Positions 36,123-45,795 of a stretch of DNA of 64,000 bases are shown piece after piece; position 1 is the first letter of the stretch; every line of letters starts with the position of its first letter. The translations under genes were made by a program, and so were the position numbers. Under the pieces are notes generated by a model. It did no database searches. It was not told the origin of the DNA and saw only the letters and a list, made by a program, of their open reading frames with translations. Where the stretch lies: assembly GCF_026339995.1 (NCBI RefSeq), contig NZ_JAPEPT010000005.1:310001-374000 (forward strand). The letters are read 5' to 3'. Source of the DNA: Streptomyces sp. NBC_01481. GTDB taxonomy: Bacteria > Actinomycetota > Actinomycetes > Streptomycetales > Streptomycetaceae.

Positions 36123-37331
36123 TCACTCGGACACCCGTACCGCGAACTCGCCCTCGGCGACCCGCGCCCTCAGCTCGTCGCCCGCCGTGACCTCCTCCGG
36201 CGAGCGGACCACCGCGCCGTCCGCGCGCTGCAGCACCGCGTACCCCCGCTCCAGCGTCGCCGCGGGGGACAGCGAGAGCACCCGCGCCCGGGTGTGCGCC
36301 AGCTCCGAGTCCGCGCGGTCCAGGAGATGCCCCAGCACCCGGCGGCTGCGCGCGACCAGGGCGTCGACCTCGTCCTCGCGCTGGTCCACCATCCGGTGCG
36401 GATGCTCCATCGACGGACGGGCCAGCGCATGGGCGAGACCGCGCTCCTCGCGGTCGATCAGCCCCCGCACCGTGCGCAGCGCGCGGTCGCGGAGCTGCCG
36501 CACCCGGTCCATCTCCTCGCCCACGTCCGGGACGACCTTCTTCGCCGCGTCCGTCGGCGTGGACGCACGCAGGTCCGCCACCAGGTCCAGCAGCGGCGAG
36601 TCCGGCTCGTGCCCGATCGCCGACACCACCGGTGTGCGGCACTCGGACACCGCCCGCACCAGCTGCTCGTCCGAGAACGGCAGCAGATCCTCCACGCTGC
36701 CGCCGCCCCGCGCCACGATGATCACGTCCACGTCCCGGAGCTCGTCCAGCTCCTTGACCGCCTGGACGACCTGGGCCACCGCGTGCACACCCTGCACCGC
36801 GACATTGCGCACCTCGAAACGGACGGCGGGCCATCTGCGCCGCGCCACCTCCAGTACGTCGCGCTCGGCCGCGGACGCCCGACCGCACACCAGACCCACC
36901 CGGTGCGGCAGGAACGGCAGTGCCTTCTTGCGATCGAGGGCGAACAGCCCCTCCGCGCCCAGGGTCCGCTTCAACTGCTCAAGGCGCGCCAGCAGTTCAC
37001 CGATCCCGACCGGCCTTATCTCCACGGCACGCAGCGACAGCTGCCCCCGCGGCGCGTACCACTCCGGCTTGGCGTACACCACGACGCGCGCACCCTCCGA
37101 CACCACGTCGGCGACCGCGTCGAAGACCTGCCGGAAGCAGGTGACGCCCACCGAGATGTCGTACGAGGGATCGCGCAGCGTCATGAAGACGACGCCGGCG
37201 CCCGGCCGCCGCGACAGCTGGGTGATCTGCCCTTCCACCCAGACCGCGCCGAGCCGGTCGATCCACCCGCCGATGAGCCGTGACACCTCGCCGACCGGCA
37301 GAGGAGCTTCCGCGGACGTGTTGAGAGCCAT
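36123..37331 (-). CDS. xseA: Exodeoxyribonuclease VII large subunit
   Basis: A 402-residue catalytic subunit. An N-terminal OB-fold (PVGEVSRLIGGWIDRLGAVW, then GQITQLSRRPGAGVVFMTLRD) is followed by the nuclease domain with IIVARGGGSVEDLLPFSDE and VVSAIGHEPDSPLLD, then a long coiled-coil and a C-terminal ERGYAVLQ segment. The ATG at 37331 gives the normal family length; the frame remains open much further upstream by chance. It degrades single-stranded DNA. Divergent from ispH. Confidence 0.95.
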   Translation of the reverse strand: MALNTSAEAPLPVGEVSRLIGGWIDRLGAVWVEGQITQLSRRPGAGVVFMTLRDPSYDISVGVTCFRQVFDAVADVVSEGARVVVYAKPEWYAPRGQLSLRAVEIRPVGIGELLARLEQLKRTLGAEGLFALDRKKALPFLPHRVGLVCGRASAAERDVLEVARRRWPAVRFEVRNVAVQGVHAVAQVVQAVKELDELRDVDVIIVARGGGSVEDLLPFSDEQLVRAVSECRTPVVSAIGHEPDSPLLDLVADLRASTPTDAAKKVVPDVGEEMDRVRQLRDRALRTVRGLIDREERGLAHALARPSMEHPHRMVDQREDEVDALVARSRRVLGHLLDRADSELAHTRARVLSLSPAATLERGYAVLQRADGAVVRSPEEVTAGDELRARVAEGEFAVRVSE

Positions 37332-37436
37332 ACGGGCGAGCGTATCGGCCGCGTACGACAACGCCGCCGCCCCAGGCCCGGTCTTCCCGCGGAGGGTGAT
37401 CTCTTGCCTCGTCGACGCGGCCTTACGATGGTGGGC

Positions 37437-38444
37437 ATGACTGCTACGACTCCCGCCCGACGCGTCCTGCTCGCCGCTCCCCGTGGCTACTGCGCGGGCG
37501 TGGACCGTGCCGTGATCGCCGTCGAGAAGGCCCTTGAGCAGTACGGGTCGCCGATCTACGTCCGCCACGAGATCGTCCACAACAAGTACGTCGTACAGAC
37601 CCTGGAGAAGAAGGGCGCGATCTTCGTCGAGGAGACGGCGGAGGTCCCCGAGGGGTCGATCGTCATGTTCTCCGCGCACGGTGTGGCGCCGGTCGTCCAC
37701 GACGAGGCGGCGCAGCGCGGGCTCGCGACCATCGACGCGACCTGCCCGCTGGTGACCAAGGTCCACAAGGAAGCCGTCCGCTTCGCCAACGAGGACTACG
37801 ACATCCTGCTGATCGGCCACGACGGCCACGAGGAAGTCATCGGCACCTCCGGCGAGGCGCCCGAGCACATCACGCTCGTGGACGGCCCCGAGGACGTCGC
37901 GAACGTCTCCGTACGGGACGAGTCGAAGGTCGTCTGGCTCTCCCAGACCACGCTCTCGGTCGACGAGACGATGGAGACGGTGGACGCCCTCAAGACGAAG
38001 TTCCCGCAGCTGATCTCGCCGCCGAGCGACGACATCTGCTACGCCACGCAGAACCGCCAGATCGCCGTCAAGCAGATGGGCGCGGAGGCGGACCTGGTCA
38101 TCGTGGTCGGCTCCAAGAACTCCTCGAACTCCGTCCGGCTGGTCGAGGTGGCGCTGGGCGCGGGCGCGCGCGCCGCCCATCTGGTGGACTTCGCCGACGA
38201 GATCGACGAGGCCTGGCTGGAGGGCGTCTCCACGGTCGGCCTCACCTCCGGTGCCTCGGTGCCCGAGGTGCTGGTCGAGGGAGTCCTGGAGTGGCTGTCG
38301 CAGCGCGGCTTCGAGGATGTAGAGATCGTCAAGGCGGCGGAGGAGTCGATCACCTTCTCGCTGCCGAAGGAGCTGCGCAGGGACCTGCGCGCGGAGGCGG
38401 CGGAACTGTCGGGCCGGCCGTCCGGGCAGGCGTCCGGGGAGTGA
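37437..38444 (+). CDS. ispH: 4-hydroxy-3-methylbut-2-enyl diphosphate reductase IspH
   Basis: A 335-residue iron-sulphur enzyme making the last step of the MEP isoprenoid pathway (IPP and DMAPP). Cluster cysteines are in PRGYCAGVDRAV, DATCPLVTKVH and DDICYATQNRQ; the proton-relay Glu lies in the APEHITLVDGPED region and the SSNSVRLVE motif is present. ATG 37437 lies 7 bases after a -10-like TACGAT (37424-37429), which suggests a leaderless transcript; an ATG at 37428 overlaps that element. Confidence 0.95.
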   Translation: MTATTPARRVLLAAPRGYCAGVDRAVIAVEKALEQYGSPIYVRHEIVHNKYVVQTLEKKGAIFVEETAEVPEGSIVMFSAHGVAPVVHDEAAQRGLATIDATCPLVTKVHKEAVRFANEDYDILLIGHDGHEEVIGTSGEAPEHITLVDGPEDVANVSVRDESKVVWLSQTTLSVDETMETVDALKTKFPQLISPPSDDICYATQNRQIAVKQMGAEADLVIVVGSKNSSNSVRLVEVALGAGARAAHLVDFADEIDEAWLEGVSTVGLTSGASVPEVLVEGVLEWLSQRGFEDVEIVKAAEESITFSLPKELRRDLRAEAAELSGRPSGQASGE

Positions 38445-38474
38445 CTGTCAGCGGCTGCCCGTAACGTTGTGTCC

Positions 38475-39215
38475 ATGAACGTGTTCGGAGTGGACATCGG
38501 CGGATCCGGCATCAAGGGCGCACCTGTGGACCTTGAGCGCGGCAACCTGGCGCAGGAGCGCCACAAAGTTCTGACCCCACACCCGTCGACACCCGACGCG
38601 GTGGCGGGCGGCGTCGCCGAGGTGGTGAGCCAATTCGGCTGGTCGGGCCCGGTCGGCATCACTTTCCCCGGCGTCGTCACGAGCGGAGTCACCCGCACCG
38701 CGGCCAACGTCGACAAGGGCTGGGTCGACGTCGACGCCGCCAAGCTGCTGGGCGACCGACTCGGCGGCCTTCCGGTGACGATCCTCAATGACGCCGACGC
38801 GGCGGGCATCGCGGAGATGACCTTCGGCGCGGGACGCGGCCGCAAGGGCACGGTGATGCTGCTGACGTTCGGTACGGGCATCGGCAGCGCGGTCTTCATC
38901 GACGGCCGGCTGGTCCCCAACACCGAGCTGGGCCACCTGGAGCTGCACGGCCACGACGCGGAGAAGCACGCGTCGACGAAGGCCAAGGACGACGAGGGCC
39001 TGAGCTGGCACCACTGGGCGCACCGGGTGCAGAAGTATCTGGAGCATGTGGAGATGCTGTTCTCGCCGGAGCTGTTCATCATCGGCGGCGGGGTGAGCCG
39101 CAAGGCGGACAAGTTCGTGCCGCTGATCAAGGGGATCAGGGCGGAGATCGTCCCGGCGGAACTGCAGAACAACGCGGGCATCGTGGGCGCGGCGATGGCG
39201 GCGGCCGGAGGGTAG
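38475..39215 (+). CDS. ppgK: Polyphosphate glucokinase (ROK family)
   Basis: A 246-residue ROK-family kinase phosphorylating glucose with polyphosphate (and ATP). Phosphate-binding motifs GVDIGGSGIKGA and LLTFGTGIGSAVF, the catalytic Asp in ILNDADAAG and a closing GGGVSRKADKFVP are intact. The WDVD-like GWVDVDAAKLL and the lysine-rich KHASTKAKDDEG region are typical of polyphosphate-dependent enzymes. ATG 38475 is 7 bases after TAACGT, again a leaderless arrangement. Confidence 0.9.
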   Translation: MNVFGVDIGGSGIKGAPVDLERGNLAQERHKVLTPHPSTPDAVAGGVAEVVSQFGWSGPVGITFPGVVTSGVTRTAANVDKGWVDVDAAKLLGDRLGGLPVTILNDADAAGIAEMTFGAGRGRKGTVMLLTFGTGIGSAVFIDGRLVPNTELGHLELHGHDAEKHASTKAKDDEGLSWHHWAHRVQKYLEHVEMLFSPELFIIGGGVSRKADKFVPLIKGIRAEIVPAELQNNAGIVGAAMAAAGG

Positions 39216-39265
39216 CGGCGGAGCCCGGGGCTGCACGGGCCGCCCTCCGCCGGCCAAGGTGTAAA

Positions 39266-39844
39266 TCAGCGGCGGCGGGGCGGGCCCCCGGGGCGGTTGT
39301 TGCGCCGGCGGCGGCTCATCATCCGTACCTTCCGTACGCACGTGATGAGGCCGGCGACCAGCGTCCCGCCGTACAGCCATCCGGCGTGCACGGCGAGCGA
39401 GGTGATCACCGCCATCGTCTGCCCGCCGATGCCCCCGGTCCCGCCGGAGATCGGCACGACCCCGACCGCGAAGGCGATCGGGACGCTGATCGGCGCGGTG
39501 ACCAGGTCGGCGTCCCGCACCCACAGCGCGGTCAGCGCGCTGACCGGCAGGAACAGCAGCCCGTACACCACCGCGGCGCCGCCGAACAGCAGCTCGTCCA
39601 GGCAGCCGAGCACAAACATCACCGCGGCCCCGAAGAGCCCGCCGCCGATGCCGGTCAGCCGGGGATTGGGCAGTCTGCGCAGGGCGAGCACGACGGGGGG
39701 CGCGGTCCGCGCGGGCCGGGCGGCGACCCGGTACACGGCGGGGCCATCGGCCAGCGCGCCCTGCGGGGCGAGGGGGCTCTGGGGGGAAAGAGGGGGCTGC
39801 GGTCGCTGTCGGCCCCGAGGGTGACTTGTCCTGTGCTGCTCCAC
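39266..39844 (-). CDS. DUF6542-like membrane protein
   Basis: A 192-residue protein. A Pro/Gln/Arg-rich cytosolic N-terminus is followed by about four membrane helices (LTGIGGGLFGAAVMFVLGCL, AAVVYGLLFLPVSALTALWV, APISVPIAFAVGVVPI, then SLAVHAGWLYGGTLVAGLI) and a basic C-terminal tail. The GTG at 39844 is preferred because TACGTT stands 6 bases upstream, the leaderless pattern shared by neighbours; ATG 39883 is the alternative. Conserved beside ppgK and ychF; function unknown. Confidence 0.75.
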   Translation of the reverse strand: MEQHRTSHPRGRQRPQPPLSPQSPLAPQGALADGPAVYRVAARPARTAPPVVLALRRLPNPRLTGIGGGLFGAAVMFVLGCLDELLFGGAAVVYGLLFLPVSALTALWVRDADLVTAPISVPIAFAVGVVPISGGTGGIGGQTMAVITSLAVHAGWLYGGTLVAGLITCVRKVRMMSRRRRNNRPGGPPRRR

Positions 39845-39992
39845 CCGAACAACGTAGGTCGCATCCAGGGAGGAATCAGGCATGAGACACGCCCTTTGGG
39901 TGACCTTGGCGTTGAGTTCGACTCCCGGCCACCGTCGCTGCCCGGCCCCACCCGCCCGTAAACTGGGGGATCGGCCCACCTCCGGGTCGGTC

Positions 39993-40163
39993 GTGTCCGC
40001 AAAGTCTCGCCTGGACCGCGACGCCGCACGCACGCTCGCTGCGTTGCCGATACGCCCAAGTAGCTCCGCTACGAGGGCGCACCGGCGCCTTGCGATCGCA
40101 CGCACCGGACGCCGCGGTCCCCGCCCTTGGGGCGGACGGCGATACTGTGCGGACACTCCCTAG
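39993..40163. mobile_element. MITE-like element, copy 3
   Basis: Terminal repeats GTGTCCGCAAAGTCTCGCC (39993-40011) and the inverse of GTGTCCGCACAGTATCGCC (40138-40156) agree in 17 of 19 bases. The right side continues to CCCTAG (40163); the left flank is degraded. The interior shares long stretches with copy 4 (GACGC, CGCACGCAC, CTCGCTGCGTTG, CTTGCGAT, GCACGCACC, GGGCGGACGGCG in the same order). No gene inside. The element ends 36 bases upstream of the ychF start. Confidence 0.75.
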
Positions 40164-40199
40164 GCCAACAGCCAGTCCTCACTCCAGGAAGTCGCCAAC

Positions 40200-41288
<1,089 letters not shown>

Positions 41289-41584
41289 GCGGATGAAACA
41301 ACACCACGTTGCTGACGTGGCAAACGTGCAGGTCAGAAGGGGTCTGCTCCTCCGGGAGTGGGCCCCTTGCTGTTTCCCGGGCTGGGATGGTGCTGGGAAT
41401 TCTGACGAGGTGTCACTTTTTGGGCCTACTTGTCGGAGCGCGAGCTGATCGATCCCGACTCGGCGGACGCCGGTGCGGGTGCCGCGTGAGGCTGCGTTCT
41501 GTTGGGATGCGGCGCGAAGGGGGCGGGGCCGTGGCGCCCCGCCCCCTTTGTCATGTCCGTGGGTCCGTGGAGGCCACTGAGGCC
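41289..41584. other. Interval after ychF with two hairpins and a possible gene remnant
   Basis: About 296 bases. A hairpin with AAGGGG and CCCCTT arms at about 41337-41369 ends ychF. A short open stretch 41406-41489 encodes RGVTFWAYLSERELIDPDSA and a few more residues before TGA, with good codon bias but no start, and may be the tail of a lost gene. A second terminator follows (41519-41546). Confidence 0.4.
41519..41546. terminator. Convergent terminator before the SRPBCC gene
   Basis: An 11-bp stem GGGGGCGGGGC / GCCCCGCCCCC with a 6-base loop, followed by TTT. It lies 38 bases beyond the stop of the SRPBCC gene, between converging transcripts. Confidence 0.85.
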
Positions 41585-42034
41585 CTACGCGGCTCCGCTT
41601 TCGAGCAGGCCCTTGAGCGTCTGCTCGTTCTTCGGCACCTCCTTCCGTGCCTGCGGACGCACGACCAGCGGCACCAGCAGCCTGCCCATCCCGTGGGCCT
41701 CGAAGTCGAGGTCGAGTGTGAGGCGTGACCGGTCGCCGTCGCCGAGGGGCTCGATCGTGCCGTGGACGTCGCCCCTGACGGGCCCGTCAACACCGTGCAT
41801 GTGCCAGCTTCGGGGAGGGTCGAACTCGGTCACCTCCATGGTCATCGGGAACGTCCGGCGCCCGAGGCGCCGGGTCACGACCATCCGGGACCCCACGCCC
41901 ATCGGGGCGTCGCCGAGTGGCTGGACGGATACGGCGCTTTCCTGCCACTCGGTGAGGTGGGAGGGGTCAGTCACGTAGGAGTAGACATCCTCGGGTGGGC
42001 GGGCGATGTCTACGCTCTCCTTGATGGTGGACAT
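41585..42034 (-). CDS. SRPBCC/polyketide-cyclase-like protein
   Basis: A 149-residue START-like fold protein (STIKESVDIARPPEDVYSYV, then DPSHLTEWQESAV, GSRMVVTRRLGRRTFPMTME). The family binds hydrophobic ligands in a deep cavity; in actinomycetes members range from polyketide aromatases to general stress proteins. No polyketide genes are near by, so a specific role cannot be assigned. Confidence 0.8.
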   Translation of the reverse strand: MSTIKESVDIARPPEDVYSYVTDPSHLTEWQESAVSVQPLGDAPMGVGSRMVVTRRLGRRTFPMTMEVTEFDPPRSWHMHGVDGPVRGDVHGTIEPLGDGDRSRLTLDLDFEAHGMGRLLVPLVVRPQARKEVPKNEQTLKGLLESGAA

Positions 42035-42116
42035 TTCGCCTCCTGTGTGAGCTTCTGCCCTAAATATCCCACCCCGGTGACCCCCGCACCAGAACGCGAA
42101 CCCGGGCCCCGCTCAG

Positions 42117-42443
42117 TCAGTGACAGCCGCCCGGCTCCGTCGCATCGGCCAGTTCCGCCAGCACCTCCGCGTGGCAGCGTTCCGGGACGCACCAGCAGCC
42201 CAGGCGGTGGCCGCGCAGGGCGGGGAGCCGGGCCAGCAGGTCGGGGTGCGAGAGCAGATACGCGCGGTACTTCTCGACGACCTCCTCGCGGGTGCCGTCC
42301 GGGCCCGGGCGGAAGGGGCTGGCCAGGGGAGAGGCGTCGAGGTGCCAGCCGCCGCGGTGCATCGCGCGGCCCACGTAGACCACGTCCGCGTACTCGGGGT
42401 CGTTCCGGTGGCCCTTGAGGTTGACGACTGTCGTCCGGTCCAT
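42117..42443 (-). CDS. DUF4326 protein
   Basis: A 108-residue protein with the DUF4326 features: TVVNLKGHRNDPEYADVVYVGR, the PLASPF segment, and the Cys/His motif GHRLGCWCVPERCHAEVLAE. The conserved Cys/His residues suggest metal binding; the function is unknown. The ribosome site GGAGG for ATG 42443 lies just after the intact stop codon of the thioesterase frame (42462), which argues that the two genes form one operon. Confidence 0.85.
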   Translation of the reverse strand: MDRTTVVNLKGHRNDPEYADVVYVGRAMHRGGWHLDASPLASPFRPGPDGTREEVVEKYRAYLLSHPDLLARLPALRGHRLGCWCVPERCHAEVLAELADATEPGGCH

Positions 42444-42461
42444 GGGCTGGATCCTCCGGCC

Positions 42462-42990
42462 TCAGGCGCCGCCGTGCAACGCGAAGACCGCGCAGGTCGT
42501 CGTGCCGTGGGCGTACAGCTTGCCGTCGTCTCTGCCGGTCACCCGTCGCGGTCGTGCGGCCGGTGTGGATGACGGTGCCTTCGCAGCGCAGCGGCTGGGT
42601 GTCCGCGTACACCGGGCGGACCAGGTTCACTCCCAGCTGGATGGTGGAGTAGCCGCGCCCCGCCGGGAGGGTTGCCATCACCGCGCTGCCGAGCGCCGAG
42701 TCGAGCAGTGTGGCAAGGAAACCGCCGTGAACGGTGCCCATCGGGTTCAGCAGATGATGTCCGGGCTCGCCCTCGAAGACCGCGCGGCCCTCGGTGGCCT
42801 CCACGAGCCGGAATCCCGCTGTGCTGCTGAACGGGGCCTGCGGGACCTCGCCGTCCAGGATGAGACGGAGGAGCTCCAGGCCGGAGCGGTTGCCGGCCTC
42901 CGCGAGGTTCCTCGGCGGCTCCCAGGTGTGGGTGCGCGAGCGAGTCGCGCTGGTGTCGCCCGTGGCGGGCCTGCTCGTGAGCCGCGTCAT
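42462..42990 (-). pseudogene. PaaI-like hotdog thioesterase, frameshifted near its C-terminus
   Basis: Start ATG 42990 behind GAGGAG. The hotdog signature GHHLLNPMGTVHGGFLATLLDSALG is intact, followed by STIQLGVNLVRPV and GTVIHTGRTTAT. After that the frame departs from the family: the expected ending DDGKLYAHGTTTCAVFALHG lies in the +1 frame and stops at 42462, while the original frame runs on across the whole DUF4326 gene. The shift is at about 42535-42550. The net change is one extra base or two missing bases. Either a recent mutation or a sequencing error; the enzyme would hydrolyse an acyl-CoA thioester if intact. Confidence 0.7.
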
Positions 42991-43133
42991 GATGACGTCT
43001 CCTCAGGGAATCTCGGGGGGTCTCGGGGGGTCTCGGGGGATGGAACGTGTTTGGCGCCGGGGCGGTCTCGCCCCGGCGCCGACGCACGGCGGACAGGCGG
43101 ATGGTGGCCCTCCGGACCGGGTGTACGGGCTGT

Positions 43134-43430
43134 TCAGGGAAGCTTGACCGCGAGCAGGTCCACAGGACGGATGTCGGGGGCGGAACTCAGCATCGTCCCC
43201 GCCGCCTCCATCAGTGCCGCCGCGATCCGGCCCTGCAAATGACCGTTCCGTCCCTCCTCGTTCTCGAAGGTGTCGAAGACGCCGAAGGTCGTGGCGCTCT
43301 CCCGGAAGGCGAACCAGGTGACCGTGTGCTCCTCCTCGCGGGCGAGCTGGAGCGCGTCCCGCAGCAGCGCCTCCACCTTGTCGGCGTACTCGGGCTTGGC
43401 CTCGATGCGGGCCAGCAGGCCGATGTTCAT
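43134..43430 (-). CDS. Antibiotic biosynthesis monooxygenase (ABM) domain protein
   Basis: A 98-residue dimeric ferredoxin-like fold protein (NIGLLARIEAKPEYADKVEAL, TVTWFAFRESATTFGVFDTF). The family includes quinol monooxygenases such as YgiN and haem-degrading or ring-oxidising enzymes. It is divergent from a GlxA-type regulator (43549), which may control it. Confidence 0.85.
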   Translation of the reverse strand: MNIGLLARIEAKPEYADKVEALLRDALQLAREEEHTVTWFAFRESATTFGVFDTFENEEGRNGHLQGRIAAALMEAAGTMLSSAPDIRPVDLLAVKLP

Positions 43431-43548
43431 CGTGAGTCACTCCGTAGGTCGGCTTCGGTGTCCTCGTCGTCGGGGACACCATCAAACGTAGGTCGGTCAC
43501 TCCCGCCTTCCCAGTGTCGTAAGCGACGCATCGGATACGGTTTCCGTC

Positions 43549-44508
43549 ATGGATGTATCGGTGCTGGTGTACGACGGCGTCTTCGACTCCGGACTCTCGG
43601 CGATCCTCGACGTGCTCGCAGGTGCGAACGCCATGCGCGGCGAGATTCCCCACCCGCCGCCCGCCTGGCAGGTCACGACCATCGGTTTCCGCCGCCGTGT
43701 GCGCACCGGCGCGGGGCACATCGTCACCACCCAACCCGCCGTCGAGGCCAAGCGCGCCGACCTCCTCCTGGTGCCGGCGCTCGCCGAGCGGCGGCCGGAC
43801 GACCTGCTCGCGCATGTCTCCGGCCCCGCGTCGGCGGCGCTACGGGACCTGGTCGCCGAGACCCGTGAGCGCGGCACCCCCCTCGCCTCGGCCTGTACGG
43901 GAACCTTCCTGCTGGCCGAGTCGGGCGTGCTCGACGGCCGGAAGGCGACGACGAGCTGGTGGCTGGCGCCGGTCTTCCGTCAGCGCTACCCGGCTGTGAC
44001 GATCGACGAGACCAGGATGGTGACCACGTCGGACGGGGTGACGACGGCGGGAGCGGCCTTCGGGCACGTCGACCTGGCGCTGGCGATCGTACGGATGAGC
44101 AGTCCGGCCCTGGCCGACCTCGTCGCCCGCTACCTTGTCGTCGACAAGCGCCCCTCGCAGTCCGCGTACACCATTCCGAGCGCGCTGGCCCAGAGTGATC
44201 CGCTTGTCGCCGCCTTCGAGCGCTGGGCCAGGCAGCATCTGGACGAGCCGGTCAGCGTCGTCGACGCGGCGCGCTCGCTCGGCGTCAGTGAGCGCACTCT
44301 TCAGCGGACCGTGCGCCGCGTACTGGGCACCTCTCCCGTGCGATTCGTCCAGGACCTGCGCGTCGAGCAGGCCTCGCACCTGCTGCGGACCACCGACCTC
44401 TCCCTGGAGTCCATCGCCGGCAAGGTCGGCTACGAGCACGCGAACACGCTGCGGATCCTGCTGCGCGAGCGCACGGGCAGTACGGCGGGCGCCCTGCGCG
44501 GCCGCTGA
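43549..44508 (+). CDS. GlxA/FtrA-type transcriptional regulator (DJ-1/PfpI + AraC HTH)
   Basis: A 319-residue regulator. The N-terminal DJ-1/PfpI-like domain (about 1-190) has the nucleophile-elbow region SACTGTFLLAESGVLDGRK, with the Cys kept, and TSDGVTTAGAAFGHVDLAL. The C-terminal AraC domain (about 215-315) shows VVDAARSLGVSERTLQRTVR and SIAGKVGYEHANTLRILL. The target is probably the divergent ABM monooxygenase gene; the ligand is unknown. Confidence 0.85.
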   Translation: MDVSVLVYDGVFDSGLSAILDVLAGANAMRGEIPHPPPAWQVTTIGFRRRVRTGAGHIVTTQPAVEAKRADLLLVPALAERRPDDLLAHVSGPASAALRDLVAETRERGTPLASACTGTFLLAESGVLDGRKATTSWWLAPVFRQRYPAVTIDETRMVTTSDGVTTAGAAFGHVDLALAIVRMSSPALADLVARYLVVDKRPSQSAYTIPSALAQSDPLVAAFERWARQHLDEPVSVVDAARSLGVSERTLQRTVRRVLGTSPVRFVQDLRVEQASHLLRTTDLSLESIAGKVGYEHANTLRILLRERTGSTAGALRGR

Positions 44509-44578
44509 TGCCCGCACCGGGCCTCCTCGGTTGGAATTGACAACCGACCTCTGCCGGAGCAGGCTTGGGGTCAGCAGG

Positions 44579-44593
44579 GTTTGAATTTCAAAC
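44579..44593. promoter_or_regulatory. Perfect palindrome upstream of the thiolase gene
   Basis: GTTTGAATTTCAAAC is a perfect 15-bp inverted repeat about a central T, 12 bases before the thiolase ribosome site. A second inverted repeat (GGTTG...CAACC) lies at 44529-44545. The position suggests a TetR- or MarR-type operator blocking transcription start. Confidence 0.6.
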
Positions 44594-44619
44594 TCGTAGC
44601 GCTTGGGGAGGCTGTCGTG

Positions 44620-45783
44620 GTGCGGGACGCGGTGATCGTCGAGGCGGTTCGTACGCCGGTCGGCAAGGGCAAGGCGGGAGGGGCGCTGCACGACGAGCTC
44701 CCCGTGGACCTGCTGGCCCGCAGTCTCGTGGCGCTGATGGAGCGGGCCGGGATCGATCCCGCACTCGTCGACGACGTCATCGGCGGCTGCGTCACACAGG
44801 TCGGGGACCAGTCGTTCAACATCACCCGCAATGCCGTGCTGGCCGCCGGGTTCCCCGAGAGCGTGCCGGGCGTGACCGTGGACCGGCAGTGCGGTTCGTC
44901 CCAGCAGGCCGCGCACATCGCGGCGCAGGGGGTGATCAGCGGGGCGTACGACATCGCGATCGCGTGCGGCGTGGAGTCGATGTCCCGGGTGCCGATGGCG
45001 TCCAACCTGCTCCCCGGCAGCGACCCCTTCGGGCCGAGGCTGAGCGAGAGGTATCCCGGAGGTCTGGTCGGGCAGGGGATCAGCGCGGAACTGATCGCTG
45101 CCCGCTGGAAGATCTCCCGGGAGGAACTGGACGCCTTCGCGCTTCAGTCGCACCGCAGGGCCGCGGGCGCGTGGGAGCGCGGGGAGTTCGACCGCGAGGT
45201 CGCCTGGACCGGGCAGCGGGACGAGTCCGTACGGCCGGAAACCTCGGCCCAGGTGCTGGGCGGGCTCAAGCCGGCGTACTACGACCCGGCCATGGAGCGG
45301 CGGTTCCCCGAGATCGGCTGGCAGATCACCGCGGGCAACAGCTCACCCGTCAACGACGGTGCGGCGGCGCTGCTGATCATGGGCGCGGATGTGGCGGAGC
45401 GGCTGGGGCTGCGCCCGCGGGCCCGCTTCCACTCCTTCGCCGTGGTCGGTGACGATCCGCTGCTGATGCTGACGGCGATCATGCCGGCGACCGGGAAGGT
45501 GCTTGCCAGGGCCGGGCTGGGGATCGGTGACATCGACGTGTTCGAGGTGAACGAGGCCTTCGCCTCGGTCGTGCTGGCCTGGCAGCGGGAGACCGGTGTG
45601 GCGGCGGACAGGCTGAATGTGCGCGGCGGCGCGATCGCGATCGGGCATCCGCTCGGCGGCAGTGGGGCGCGCGTCATGACGACGCTGCTGCACAACCTGG
45701 AGGACCGGGGCGGGCGGTACGGACTGCAGACGATGTGCGAGGCCGGAGGAATGGCCAACGCGACCATCATCGAACGGCTTTGA
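44620..45783 (+). CDS. Acetyl-CoA acetyltransferase / thiolase
   Basis: A 387-residue thiolase. The acyl-enzyme Cys is in TVDRQCGSSQQAAH, the catalytic His in GAIAIGHPLGGSGAR and the second Cys in MCEAGGMANATII. GTG 44620 (or 44617) follows GGGGAGG. It condenses or cleaves acyl-CoA in fatty acid degradation. It is isolated from other beta-oxidation genes, and its own palindrome (44579-44593) suggests substrate-controlled expression. Confidence 0.9.
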   Translation: MRDAVIVEAVRTPVGKGKAGGALHDELPVDLLARSLVALMERAGIDPALVDDVIGGCVTQVGDQSFNITRNAVLAAGFPESVPGVTVDRQCGSSQQAAHIAAQGVISGAYDIAIACGVESMSRVPMASNLLPGSDPFGPRLSERYPGGLVGQGISAELIAARWKISREELDAFALQSHRRAAGAWERGEFDREVAWTGQRDESVRPETSAQVLGGLKPAYYDPAMERRFPEIGWQITAGNSSPVNDGAAALLIMGADVAERLGLRPRARFHSFAVVGDDPLLMLTAIMPATGKVLARAGLGIGDIDVFEVNEAFASVVLAWQRETGVAADRLNVRGGAIAIGHPLGGSGARVMTTLLHNLEDRGGRYGLQTMCEAGGMANATIIERL

Positions 45784-45795
45784 CAGGCGCGCTCG

